Shown here: positions 41,568 to 53,509 of the stretch, one piece after another
How the letters are laid out: every line of letters begins with the position of its first letter
Numbering within the stretch: the first letter of the stretch is position 1
Source of the DNA: Zygnema cylindricum
Lineage: Eukaryota; Streptophyta; Zygnematophyceae; Zygnematales; Zygnemataceae
Assembly: GCA_037447655.1 (NCBI GenBank)
Contig: JBBHKE010000726.1
Span: forward strand, 99,875-163,874
Length of the DNA stretch: 64,000 nt
Direction: 5' to 3'
Made by a program: the position numbers and the translations under genes
The notes under the pieces: model-generated
The model's input: the letters and a program-made list of their open reading frames with translations, nothing else
What the model was told of the DNA's origin: nothing
The model's database searches: none

Positions 41568-42887
41568 TTTAAATAAAATAAACTGAAATCAAAGACACAA
41601 GTGCACCTTATAAGAAATACAACAATGCACGGTCTCTCAGTTCTGTCTAACCGCGAGCTTTAATATCATCAAGCTCGGTGGGCTATGCTAACAACTTTAA
41701 ACAAAAGAAAGTCAACCATAACCCTAATCCTGGGAATTAACAAATCAAATCAAAATGGAAATAATTTAGACTGCCATAACATTTATGACAGTGATCTCTG
41801 CAGACTTAACAATATTGCCTCCTACCCTACTCAAACAGCAGCCATTCACCACAATACATAAACATATTCCAAATAATTAAGCACAAAATAAGTAACATTC
41901 AAGCGTCCCCAAATGCTAACTTAATAAGGGTTTTGACCCACCCAGAGGAGCAAACTGAGGCCACGGAAAAACTCCCGTGATCAGACTCCAAAGATCCCGA
42001 AACCCCACGGATCCCTCCAAATCAGGGATCCGTCCAACTCCCTCCTTTAGAATCCCAAGGACTATTGCAATCAAAAAGCCCCAAGCATCCTTGTTGCCAA
42101 ACAAGACACAAATTGACTAACTGGAAGGCAACTCCAACATGATCCAAAGATGGCAAAAGGGAGGCTGGCAAAATAGCTCTTTTCTGGTGAGTTAAGGTTT
42201 CGGAAGGCGACAGAACTGAGAGACAGTTCTGAGCCTTCATTTCCAAGGCAATATTGAGTTCCAACAACCTAAAACACTTAGAACTAATACTTAGCATCAA
42301 AAACTGACACTACGGGACTTATTCTATGTTTAATTCCCGAAAACGTCAGAACCTTTGACTTATGAACCGTCGGTTGGACAGCCTGTACCAATTTCCAACC
42401 GACAAAAGCAATCATTACTTCGAAAAGTCAGTAATTAACCTATATTATGCAGTTTACAGAAACTGCCATATCTCTCCAAATATCTATTTGATTAATACAA
42501 ACCAAATCTTATTGAAAAGGTATTAAAAAGTTCTATCTACCAATATAAAATACAGCGTATTTGAATGATCCGTTGCAAAGTTACTGTACATCAAAGTTTT
42601 CAAAAACTGTACCAAAAGACTACTTTGACCTAACATATCTCGTAGCCTAATTATCCAAATTAAGTAAAGTAAAGTTCTATCAGCTACGCTACATAGAATG
42701 TAATAGGACGTTTGATTCCAGATCAAAAAAATAAACGGTGGAGTCAAAATCGTCTCTCAAAAATAGCTTTTGGTGCCATGCCGGCCCAATAATAACTAAC
42801 TCCAAAATTGGTCCGAAACCGCATCCAATGAAGTCATAATAGGGTCGAAATTCCTCCATAGGCAATAAAATATAATCGTGCATGACA
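41568..42887 (-). other. 5' leader of the methyltransferase element
   Basis: About 1.3 kb without a convincing frame, between the element's right end (TGTCATGCACG read on the minus strand) and ORF1. No sequence shared with the 3' end (35269-35431) was seen, so LTRs are either absent, very short or too diverged to see. No primer-binding site was identified. Confidence 0.5.
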
Positions 42888-43289
42888 GTGATATGATTGG
42901 TTTGTCTTAAATATAGTTTGGTTTGGTTTTGCGAGCGTTGTACTTTAGATTCGTACGATAGTCGTATGTTTTTGTTTGGTACCTTATATTTATACACGCG
43001 GATATCATATTTTTGTATAGTACCGCATATAGTACTTTCGCTTTGTTGGTACTTTGTGTTGATTGGTTTGCGCGCGTACTTTTGTACGACATGTGATAGA
43101 GTAGTACCTTTGGTAGGAGTTTGGAGTATTTAGGACTTAGTCGTTTGGGGGAAAAGTATTCTTTTTGTAAGAGGGGGAAAACATCCGGTGAAATATATTT
43201 GTCTTTTGATGGATTGCTCTCTTTTTGTAGTCTCTTGCTTCCGCACTTCATTCATTCTTTCTTCTATCATATTGTGGTTTATTTTAACA
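42888..43289 (+). repeat. Copia 3' LTR, second part
   Basis: Continues the LTR (ATGATTGGTTTG, GGTTTTGCG, TTAGGACTTAGTCGTTTGGG, CTTCCGCAC...) and ends TTTTAACA. It contains the empty site GTATTTAG corresponding to the hAT-like insertion in the 5' LTR. Confidence 0.75.
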
Positions 43290-44090
43290 ATTCAACGGTA
43301 GTGCAGGCGGTCGTAGACCACCAAATGAGATTTATAAATATAAATTTGGGATCACCAAGGTCAATTCACGATTCAAGAATTTTTAGAAGATCAAAATTGG
43401 GGAAAATTTTTGAGAAAAAAATGCATGCAAGTGGTAGTGTTTTCAATGGGGAAGTACTGACGTTATTCTATACCTTATAGGGGATTCCGGCTACGCATTA
43501 CCCCCCAGTCTAATAGTGTCATACCCTTGTACACGACTAACTCCATTGCAAACGAAGTTTAATTTTCAACATGCATCACTTAAGATGGTAGTGGAGAGAG
43601 CTTTCGAGAAGTTGAAATGTCAATGGAGATTCCTTTTTAAAATATTGCATTCAAAAAAAAAATCGTTGTTGACATTCATTTTGGATGCTTCTGTCTTGCA
43701 TAATATCTCCATTGCACGGAATAAAACAAACATCGATTGGGAGCTTGAGTTTCGGAACGAGCAAGCGAAGAATGAAAGTGGCGTTTGACAAAGAGCCGCT
43801 CGAATCGCTAAGGCTCAAGAACAACAAGAATGACGCGTTCAATAAGGTAGAGAAGTGGAAAGAAGTATGGTTGGTCCTAAATCAACCATAATCCAGGTAT
43901 GAAAATAAGAGATATTTTATGTGACAATGTTACAAGGACATGGATGGGGGAACATGACAATGACGGTGTATACATCTCGGACATTGAAGTGAGGGATTTG
44001 GATATTGAAGTTGATGACGTTGGGCAAACGCTTCATCCTAGCAGTATCGAATATAATTTTGATGACATGGACCTTGATGAGTAACCATTT
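43290..44090 (+). pseudogene. PIF/Harbinger DDE transposase remnant
   Basis: AVVDHQMRFININLGSPRSIHDSRIF gives the first Asp and the usual G-SIHD block. After a frame change near 43465, GDSGYAL supplies the second Asp, and HASLKMVVERAFEKLKCQWR supplies the Glu. ASVLHNISI follows, then an acidic C-terminus ending MDLDE at 44084. This is the DDE_Tnp_4 pattern. The N-terminal third is missing, cut off by the end of the copia LTR at 43289, and there are several stops around 43790-43900. It could once have mobilised the PIF/Harbinger-like MITEs at 14.3 and 16.8 kb. Confidence 0.75.
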
Positions 44091-44309
44091 TGATATGTTG
44101 CATGTACAATGATGACGTTTAGTCTATTTTTTCTTAAGATTACACTTTTTTGTACAATTTTATCGTTTTTGGGTTTACAAAAATCACTTATACTGCAGAT
44201 GTCTAGTGTGATCTATAACATTTAAATTTCAGTCGAATAATATAGCCAACATTTTTGTTTTATGTTTTCTTAGATTTGGCTTACAATTTTTAGTGTTTTT
44301 GTTTTAATA

Positions 44310-44885
44310 TTTATTTTATTGCCATGTCTCTATCTTTTGTCTCTTGTGACAATTGTGCTCTATTGATCTCTTTCCCTAATTCTATCTTTTTATCTTTTTT
44401 CTACCTTTTGGCTTTCTGTCTCGCTGTCTCTCTCTTTGTCTCTCTGTTTTTGTGTCTCTGTCTTGTGAATCTCTGTCATGTCTCTTTGTTTGTCACGTAT
44501 CTCTGTCTGTGACGTATCTCATGTCTCTCTGTCTGTCACATATCTCTTTGTCTTGTCTCTCAATTCTTGTCTCTTTGTCTATGTCTCACTGTCTCTCTGT
44601 CTTTTATCTCTTTCTCTTTCTCTCATTCTCCTGTCTGTCTCTACCTCTCTCTCTTTCTCTCTTTTATTATGCTTTGTCTTTTTGTTTCTTTCTCTCTGTC
44701 TCTGCATGCGTCTCTTTTTTTATGTCTCTCTATGCGTCTTTTTTTTTCTGTCTTTTGGCTCCATATCCGTCTCTGTGTTTCTGTCTCTTTGTCTTGTGTC
44801 TCTTTGTCACTCTCTATCTCTCTCTGTCTCCGTTGCAATATCGTATGTCTTTGTCTCTTTGTCTCCTTTCTCTTGTTGTCTTACT
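44310..44885. repeat. TCTCTGTC/TTTGTCTC pyrimidine array
   Basis: Degenerate TCTCTGTCTCTTTGTC repeats. The long Leu/Ser/Cys/Phe frames on the plus strand are repeat translations, not genes. Confidence 0.85.
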
Positions 44886-45480
44886 GAGAACAAAGTTGAA
44901 GACACTCCACATCTTTCAATTCCATGTGTTATAAGTTACAAGTTTCAGCTACGGGTGTTCCCAGTTTCAGTTTTCACAGTTGTTCCCAGTTTTGTTTTGG
45001 TTTTCAGTGGATTCCAAGCTTCTTCTAGACAATCAATTTACATTTCAATGGGAACTACAGTGACTTTTAAGCCGTATCTTTCAACTACATGTGTTCTCAT
45101 TCCTAATTTTAGTTAACAATTTTGAGTAAGTGTTCAACTAACTTTGTCACTTACATCTTTCAACTGTTGAGGTCCTTTACCTTACTTGTTGAAATTGATC
45201 AATTTCCATGTTTGAGATATGTTCCAATATAGTGATGACTTAAATTTATCAATTCCAGTCGCGGTTCTCGATAACAACAATCAAATGCTTACCATCCTCG
45301 GTATAAAACTTAAGTGTATTGTTCTGTGAACAATAATACTCAGATTTAAGGATTCAAGTACGATAATCGTTTTAATGTGCTCTGCTGTAGAGCTCAGTTA
45401 CAATTAATAGATAGTTAATATAAACACTTGTTACAACAATAAGTAATAATGCTCACTACTTCAATTAGATGGTTTAAGTG
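44886..45480. other. Spacer between opposite arrays, no gene seen
   Basis: AT-rich unique sequence between the pyrimidine and purine arrays. Confidence 0.55.
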
Positions 45481-45509
45481 CGGAAATAAGCATTATAACA
45501 AGCCCAAAA

Positions 45510-47050
45510 ATACACAGGGACTATAAATAAGATACAAGAGACAGAGACAAAGATACGGAGACAAAGAGACGAAGAGATAAAGTAAGAAACAAGAGACAAG
45601 ATAGAAGATACACAGACAAGATACAAAGAAAAAGACAGAGACAAAGAAGATATAGAGACAAGATACAGAGACAGAGAAAGATAAGATACAAAGACAAAGA
45701 AACATAAGGCAGAGAGACATAAGACAAAGAGACAAAGAAAAGATATAGAGACAGAGACAAAGAAAGACAAGATACATAGACAAAGATATACATTAACAAA
45801 GAGAGAATGACAGAGGTAGCATAGACATAGACAATGAGACAAAGATAGAAATAGAGTCAGACTCACATAGAGAGAGACAGATAAAATTTAGACAGACAAG
45901 AGACAGAAAAACGTCAAAGACGAAGCAAAAACATAGTTAGCCTCACATAAGCTAAAGAGACAGAGATACAAAGGCAGGGAGAGACATACAAAGAGAGACA
46001 CAAGACAAAAAGACAGACAGAGAGACGGATAAAGAGAGACAGAGAGAAAAAGTAAGAAATGGGAGACAAGATATAAAGACAGGGACAGAGACAAGGGTAG
46101 ATATGATACAAAGACAGAGAAAGACAGAAATAGAGAAATACATAGACATAGACAAAGACACGGGGACAAAGACAAAGTCAGTCTCACACAGACAGAGATA
46201 AAGAAAAGAGAGAGGCATAGAAAAACAAGAGAAAAGATAGTGAAAAGAAAGGGACTGCAACATAGTTAGAATCACAAAGACAAAGACAGAGAAAAGACAA
46301 AGTCAAACTCACAGAGACAGAGAAAAGACAGAGAAAAGAGAGTTAAAGACAAAGACAACAACATAGTCAAACTCATAAAGATAGATACAAAGAAAAGAGA
46401 TGTTAGAGAAGAGACAGATGCTGACAGAGAGGCTGAGACTCAAAGATAGAGAGACATACAAAGAGAGAAACAAGACAAAAAGACAAAGACAGAGAAACAG
46501 ATATAGAGAGACAAAGAGAAAAAGTAAGAAATAGGAGATAAGATAAAAAGACACGAACAAAGACAGACAATATATAAAGACAGAGATAGACAGAAATAAA
46601 AAAATAGGCATATAGATACACAAAGAGACAGTGAAAAAGACATTATAAACATAGACAAAGAGACCGACAAAGAAACGAGAACAGAGACAGAATCAGACTC
46701 ACACGAACAAAAACAGGGAAAAAAGAGAGACAGAGGAAAGATAGGGAAAAGACAGGGATAGCAACAGAGACAGACAGACAAAAGAGACGTAATACAAGAG
46801 ATAGATACAATGGAAAAAACGGAGAGAAATAGAGAGAGTTGGAGCCAGAGTTAAACTCACAAAGACAGATATCAAAAGAGACGTCAGACAAGAGACAGAT
46901 AGAATGAAAAACAGGAAGAGACACAGAGAGAGTTGGAGCCAGAGTCAAACCCATAGAGACACAGACAAAAGAGACGTCAGACAAGAGAGAGATACAATAA
47001 AAAACACAGAGAGACATAGAGAGAGTTGGAGCCATGTTCAAACATAGATA
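45510..47050. repeat. GACAAAGAGACA purine array
   Basis: 1.5 kb of GAGACAAAGA/AGACAGAGA repeats, the complement of the 44310-44885 array. The two could pair into a long imperfect hairpin with a ~600-bp loop. A 110-120-bp higher-order unit containing GAGAGAGTTGGAGCC recurs at about 46840-47035. Confidence 0.85.
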
Positions 47051-47568
47051 GACATATTGGTTATCAAGAGACGAGAGAAAATAGAAAAAATATATTAAAT
47101 TTCATATTGATGTTTTTAAAGATTACATAATTCCCTGACTCACCCTTTTAGTTTTCCAAAGATAAAAGTATTGAAAATAGAGGAACCCACAAACATATTT
47201 TCAGAAAAAAGTTTAATCCTTTCCCAACCAAAAAAAATTAAATAAAACATACCTCAATAACATTATTTTCTGTCTTCTTTTTTTTCCGTAAACTAGTCAG
47301 AATTTGTTTTAATGTTACCTTATAAAAAATATAACACCTTCCTATGATTTTGGCATTCAAAGTTATTACATAACTTTTCTAGCTATAAAAATTCCTTGGA
47401 AGAAAGTTTACAAAAAAATAATTTTTAGTATACTTTCAATGGTTGCAACAATGGATGAGATCACTTGATTTACAATTCGGTCAAGGGTATTTTTGACCGA
47501 TCGAAGAAGCTCTCAATGTAATCCATGTTGGTCTTTGTTTGTTTCCTTCAACATTTCTCTAAGCTCTT
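47051..47568. other. AT-rich spacer, no gene seen
   Basis: No coding or RNA feature recognised. Confidence 0.55.
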
Positions 47569-48690
47569 TCACCAAATGCAAATGTGAAGAGCCTTCTTCC
47601 TAACCTTGCGTCCGTCCCGTTTACGTTTTCGCGTGGTTGTGAACTTCTCACTTTCGGTAGGTGACTGTTGCTCGGTAACCTTTTCTTCATTCTTATTGTC
47701 TTCTTTCCCGTTTTTGTTGTTATTGTAGACTCGTTTTTTTTTCATCGCTGCGGTTTTTCGGAAAACCTGTTGCCCGGTAACCTTTACTTCATTCTTGTTG
47801 TCTTCTTTCCCGTTTTTGTCGTTATTGTAGACTCGGTTTTTTTCATCGCCGCAGTTTTTGGAAAAACCTGTGCCCTCACTAGTTTTACCTCCACTAGTTT
47901 GATCTCCAGTGGCACTCCGTCCATTTGGGTTTCCTTCTAGAATGACTAAATCTTCTTCCTCTTTCAAAGGCCTAAAGGATCCATGACATCCCTTATAGGT
48001 AATCATAAATCCGTTTTATCGTATAATGATCTTGGAAAAGTACTCGGTAGCCCATTATTTGTTATTTCCTTTCATTGCATGCCAAAATATGATTGGGCAG
48101 CACTTTTACCTTCCTAATCTCTTATCTTTTTGAAATCGTTTGTAAGGTTGTTCCATTTTTTTTCACAATTGTTCCACGTCCTATTGAAACCAACGACTTT
48201 CGTCGCTTTTGCGATTTCTTCCCAATTTTTGACTCTACTTCCGAATTTTGCTTTCTTACTTATCTCAAAACTTCACATAAATTCTTGCATCTTCACTTCG
48301 TTCACATTCCATTTTAAACATGTCTCATTTTTCACTTCTATTTTTAGGTTTTTGAATTTTATTTACCTCAATACCTCCATGGTTTCCCATCAAGTCATTG
48401 CAATATGTGCGATTCTTTACATTATGCGGCGGCAAAGATTGTGCAGTGAATATTCGACCCCGGCTTGTAGGGCTCGTTACGCTTTTTGGCGGCGAATTTT
48501 GGGAAGCAACCACAAGACTAGAAGTCATAGGAGGAATTGTGCGTAGACCATGTGGACTACGGATTAAAAGCTCCTGTATGTTCTTCACGTTCGGAACGCA
48601 TGGATCCCGCATCACGTTATTCGACATGTTATCTACGAATTGAGTAAAAAACATGCAACAAGGAAATAGAAAAATAAATGACAAAAATTG
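47569..48690 (-). pseudogene. Myb/SANT-like (trihelix-type) protein remnant, probably Harbinger ORF
   Basis: Minus strand. Around 48311-48080 the frame reads KWNVNEVKMQEFM, KNWEEIAKATKVVGFNRTWNN and CEKKWNNLTNDFKKIRD. These are the three Trp-bearing helices of a Myb/SANT-like DNA-binding domain, with in-frame stops after EFM, IRD and GMQ. A 145-codon C-terminal frame (48006-47569) carries a 29-30-residue duplication (RVYNNDKNGKEDNKNE twice) and a basic end RKRKRDGRKVRKK. An N-terminal part may lie at 48684-48325. PIF/Harbinger elements usually encode such a protein beside the transposase. The transposase remnant at 43.3-44.1 kb faces this one tail to tail. Confidence 0.6.
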
Positions 48691-48769
48691 GCATAGATTA
48701 GGACAAGTTGGGGCAATTCTTGACAGATTAGGAAGGTTTGGGTCAGATTTTCAGAGTATAGGGATATAT

Positions 48770-49203
48770 TGATAAATATTAAGGATTTTTTTTAGAGAGA
48801 GAGAGAGGGTATATATATATGTCTGCCAAATGCATGCCCGTTAACTGCCTCACTACTTGCATGCCTCACTACTTGCCTGCCAACCGCCTGCCTACCTGCC
48901 TGCCACCCAACTACATACATATATATATATTTATACAGATGCAGACCAGCTAGCTATATATATTTACATATGGAGGAAGGGAGGGAGGGTGAGACCAGCC
49001 AACTATATATATTTACAGATGTAGACAGGCAGGCGGTTGGCAGACATATTACATATATATGTCTTTTTATATAAATATATATATATACATATATGTCCGC
49101 CAACTGCCTGCCTATATATATACATATAGAGATGAATACATATATATAGTGATGTACATATATATAGAGTTGTATATTTATATATGTATATAAAAAATGT
49201 GTA

Positions 49204-49256
<53 letters not shown>

Positions 49257-49282
49257 GTATATAGGCATGTCTATATGTATAT
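48770..49282. repeat. Mixed TA, TC and TGCCTGCC low-complexity
   Basis: GA and TA runs, TGCCTGCC words (48825-48910, also near 49030 and 49110), a (TC)n tract at about 49206-49250 and TATATA stretches. It is the target of the LTR element that follows. Confidence 0.85.
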
Positions 49283-50015
49283 TGATAGGATCGAATAATA
49301 AAACACGAGTACAAATGCCAGCGGAAGCATAAATGACAAAACACACACAAGAGAAATATAACCCCAAGAAAGTCAATATATTCCAAAGGGAAAATTTTCT
49401 TACATAATTTCCTCACACCCTCAAAATGCACTCACTTCTAACTCCTCTTAATCATATAAAAGATAATCTTCACTAACCTCCTCTAACTCCTCAAGAAACA
49501 CCAAAAAGCTATCAAACTCCCTTAACTCCTTGAACTCCCTCATAATCTATAAGGAGGATCAACTCTCGCCAAATTGATAAAAACCTCTCTCACTATGCCT
49601 CAATATACTCCTTCAAACATCACGTAACAATACCACGGTACACGATTAGAAACGCGTAAGAGTCAACGTGGTGAAAACATTCGATCGACAACTGCAAACC
49701 GACTTGAACTACACGGTACGACTAGACAAGTGAACCAGGAACCGACTTGAACCACACGGTACAACTAGAACTTTCGTGAACCGAAATGACCAAACATTTT
49801 CCACGTAACTTCAATAGTACGACTAGAACTTGCGTGAACGAAACGAACAAACAATTTCTACGTCACTTCAAATATCCAGCGAAAAAACTACTTCGTCGCT
49901 AACTTCTACGTCCCTTCAAATATCTAGCGACAAGACTACTTCGTCGCTGGTCGTCGCAACTTTATCTACGAGAATGTCTCGTCGGTAAATGAGTTTTCAG
50001 TTCTCAATCCTAACA
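49283..50015 (-). repeat. LTR (3' LTR of the minus-strand element)
   Basis: TGATAGGATCGAATAATAAA ... CTCAATCCTAACA; 733 bp. Confidence 0.85.
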
Positions 50016-50027
50016 TTCCCCCTCTAA
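50016..50027 (-). promoter_or_regulatory. Polypurine tract of the LTR element
   Basis: Minus strand AGAGGGGGAATG directly before the LTR. Confidence 0.75.
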
Positions 50028-53000
50028 TTGAGACACTCAAAGCCCCCTCTTACTCAATGCCTACTAATTTCTTTCCCATTTCATATACTTCTTTTGATGT
50101 TGTCAGTACACGCTCACAAGAACGTACGCAAACGTCAACCGGAAACTCCTGGACAAAGTGGAACAAATTCGGCCATACAAATGTACGCCGCAACCCAAAA
50201 AAATATCTACTCCTCGAATCAGAACAAAGACCACTACGATCACTATGACACAAAACCGTACAGTGACCAGGACCCTCCGTACATAAAATTAAAGTAAGAC
50301 AAGACACAAATAACTCTGACACACAAAATCAACATTTAAACTAAGCGTACAACGGTTGCTAAGCTGCCAACCGACGCTAACACAAATCCCACAACGTAAA
50401 ACCTAAAAATTCCCCTTTTAATGTGGGAATTATCGAACCACCACCTCAACTTCAAAATAACGTAAACGAACTTACACAAAATAACAAAAGACAAAATAGA
50501 CGACCGCGCTACAGACACGCGACGATCGATTACAAAATTGAGTCTAACAATCCCCCTCTCAAACTTGTAATCATTACACCAATCACAACTTAAAACTTCC
50601 CCTCCGTAAAACGTCATGAAGCAAACTTAAGCGACAAACTAAAACGCCGGATTAATGTACGAAACAAAGCATCAAATGTCTGACATAAGAAACACTTATA
50701 TCTCCTCGCGTTTTTTCCATAAGCGCCAAACCGAGTAATCCTCCAACAATCCTCGCAAACTTCAATCAACTCCAAATGTTGTAGCCCCCTTTGAAATGTT
50801 GCAACTTGATTGCGAATTTTTCCTCCAATCATCACTCAAAATTCATCCGTTACTTCGCGCGTCAAAAATCACGCATATGCCACATGGCTCTTCTCCATTT
50901 GTTCTTAGAATCTCAAAAGAAAACATATTGCCGCTCCTAACGAAAAAAAACGGTAACAGGGCGGTGAAATTTTGAAATCAAAATAAATGAAAATTCCACG
51001 CCGCAAATCCACGTCAAATAAATCTGCGTCACAACCTCTTTCAAAATTAGCACTTCGACATAATTATTTTCTGTCAACTGAAACCATAGTCACATCCACA
51101 AGGTACCAATAAGGTACGAGAAGATCCGCATAATTCCACTCGAATAACTCTGCGACCAAAAAAATCTGACGACGACCAAAAGCAATCGCCAAAACAATAT
51201 CTTGCAAGGAAATGTACTGTAATCTCCAAAGTACAAGGGGCATTAACGCCCTGTACGGAACGATCACTCCTCCTTCACAGATACCTCAAAATCAAATAAT
51301 GTAGATTAAACTCCATATCTCAACAACCAATAATAACTCACGTAGTGATTTAGGTGACCACCGTACCATTTGTAGGCTTCACTGTAACGGTCGAACAGAT
51401 TGCCGTACAAAACTTCACCTCAAAATTACACCACATTACAATGTTGTACCAAAAAAAAGATACCAACGAAAAAACTTAACGACCATACAAAAATTCGGTG
51501 TTTGACAAAGTTAGAAAATGACCGAAATAGCTGGCGAAATACTGGTCTAGTTCCAATATGGAACATCACTTCTTCTTCATCTTCTTTGTCATAAAATGAC
51601 CAATACAACCGGTAAAGATATCGGTCTTTGTTTCCAACACGGAACTCTTCCTCTTCTTCCTCTAATCATGGAACCATTAATACTTTACATCAACAAAATC
51701 CACAAAAAAAATGTGTCGCCACACGTTTCACCTCAATTCACTTCGATTCACTTCTTCAATACATAAATGTACAAAAGTACAAAATAAAACTCCCTCCAAA
51801 TATGGATCTTCAAAATGTCGAGATTCATTTTCAACTCACGACAACACGTTTACTTTCTTCTTCATAAAACACTCCTTTTCACCCAGTCGATATATCACAT
51901 TAACACAATTCATTCCTCCTTAAAAATTTTAATCTTCTTCTCTTCACTCTTTTTCCACTTCTACAACGTTGAAGCTTAATTGTGAACTCGATGCAAAACC
52001 TTGAAATTTCGTTGAATTGGAATCAGGATTCCCATCACACCAATTATCAATTTCAATTTCAATGTCACTCTTAATGTCACAACTTGTTCTATAATTTCTC
52101 CTTCGAATGTGGAAATGCTATTTCCCCTCCAATTCTAAGTTAGAAATGTCCAAGAAAATATAAATTTTCCTCTCATAAAAACTCAAAGTTTTCTTTCAAT
52201 TTCTCTTCTCCACTCATCGAATCAATCATTCACATAACCGAAATAAATTCCGAATTCACAAGCACCAATCAAAGCGGTGGCCTACACCGCGATCGCCTCG
52301 GTCGCCTTATGCACGACCTCTTCCTCCACCAAAATAATTTAAGTAACATTGGGAAATAATATATCCCAGAACTCCATAATGTCACCATTAATCCTCAAAA
52401 TTTTCCGTGACAGTTTACCTCTTCTCTTTCTCCTCTTTCTTCAAATAATTCTCTCCTCGACTCTCATCTTCATCTCTATCCAAATAGAGATCCACATAGA
52501 GATCCACATCATCCGGCAGATGTCTCTTCCCCTTTCTTTCTCTAATAGGACATCAATGTACCACATCAATTTGTCAAACACTTTCGGAAATTGATCTTCC
52601 AAATTACTCGGAAATCCATACATCCGAGATTCTTCCTCGAATTAAACTCCAAAAAAAACTGAATGGTTTCTCCAAAACAAAAAAATAAAGTCGCCATGGG
52701 GAAAACATTATATCTCTTCCTTCACAGAAAATAATCTCTCTCTTTCTCCTTTGCATCTCTACTCTTCTCTTCTTCTTTCAAACCGGAACAAGAATCCGAT
52801 TTCTCCTTTTTTCACCATCTTCTTCATCTTCGTCAATTCATTTTTTTCATCCTCCTTTTAATCCTCACTCTTTTCTCTCTCATCAAATCACTCTTCTTAA
52901 TACACTTCTCATCACACTTTTCTTCACTCTCTTCAATTATTGATTCACTCTTCTCTTCTTCGCCCTTCTTCGCCTTCTTTGACTTCTTCAACTTCTTCGT

Positions 53001-53495
53001 ACTCTTCTTCTTCAACTTCAAAATAAGTATCACCTCCATCCGGATCGGGATCCGGTTCATTCATCAAAGGATAAATGAATTTTCTTCCTCCCATCTCAAT
53101 CTGAATTTCCACATCGGATTGATTTTAATTCACTCTTCTCTTCTTCGCTTTCATCGCCTTCTTCGGCTTCTTCAACTTCTTTGGACTCTTCTTCTTCAAC
53201 GTCAAAATAAGTATCACCTCCATCCAGATTGGATCCGGTTCATTCATCAAGGGATAGATGTCTTTTCTTCTTCCCATCTCAATCTGAACTCTCACATCGA
53301 TATAAAGGGTAAATTTGTAGAACAAGTCATACAACACCTCCTCTGAACTTCTTTCACCTCCGAATCTAACTCGGCCAAAAGGACGAGTAGGAAGGGCTTC
53401 CTCATATTGAGCCCCTCTAAGCTTAAATGACGACAAATCCTCCTTCTTTCCTTCCGTCTCTCAATCATCCTAACACTCATGGAGTACTACATCCT
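50028..53495 (-). other. Internal region of the LTR element, no recognised protein
   Basis: Short frames only. One minus-strand frame (50835-50614) has CEDCWRITRFGAYGKN followed by KCFLC, a possible CxxC...CxxC zinc site. A ~188-bp tandem duplication at 52943-53305 encodes alternating acidic and basic low complexity. None of this is enough to name a product. Confidence 0.45.
52943..53305. repeat. ~188-bp tandem duplication in the LTR element
   Basis: CACTCTTCTCTTCTTCGC... through CATCTCAATCTGAA is repeated, first copy about 52943-53125, second about 53131-53305. Confidence 0.75.
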
Positions 53496-53507
53496 GCTCT
53501 GATACCA
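53496..53507 (-). promoter_or_regulatory. Primer-binding site of the LTR element
   Basis: GCTCTGATACCA on the plus strand, i.e. TGGTATCAGAGC on the minus strand, the standard initiator-Met tRNA PBS, two bases from the LTR. Confidence 0.9.
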
Positions 53508-53509
53508 AT

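Larger units (their letters stand above)
35269..42887 (-). mobile_element. Retroelement encoding Gag, protease and a cytosine-5 DNA methyltransferase
   Basis: It lies inside the copia 3' LTR with a GTGA(T) target duplication (35265-35269 and 42888-42892) and TG...CA ends. All reading frames are on the minus strand. Order: Pro/Ser-rich ORF1, Gag with two zinc knuckles, retropepsin, C5 methyltransferase. I found no reverse transcriptase, RNase H or integrase, and no long terminal direct repeats. It therefore looks like a non-autonomous derivative of an LTR element that captured a methyltransferase. From memory, retrotransposons with captured DNMTs are known in charophytes and dinoflagellates. 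Whether this is the same lineage is unknown. Confidence 0.7.
28904..43289 (+). mobile_element. Ty1/copia LTR retrotransposon with two nested insertions
   Basis: The LTR begins TGATAGATTC at 28904 and the element ends TTTTAACA at 43289. Flanks are ATTCC (28899-28903) and ATTCA (43290-43294), one mismatch in five. The 5' LTR carries a hAT-like MITE (29192-30076). The 3' LTR is split by a 7.6-kb element (35269-42887). Gene order Gag, protease, integrase, RT, RNase H is the copia order. The LTRs are about 75-80% alike by eye, so the element is old. Confidence 0.85.

Noticed and set aside
44324-46781. Leu/Ser/Cys/Phe-rich frames that look like membrane proteins
   Set aside because: Repeat translations of the CT and GA arrays; hydrophobicity is a by-product of T-rich codons.
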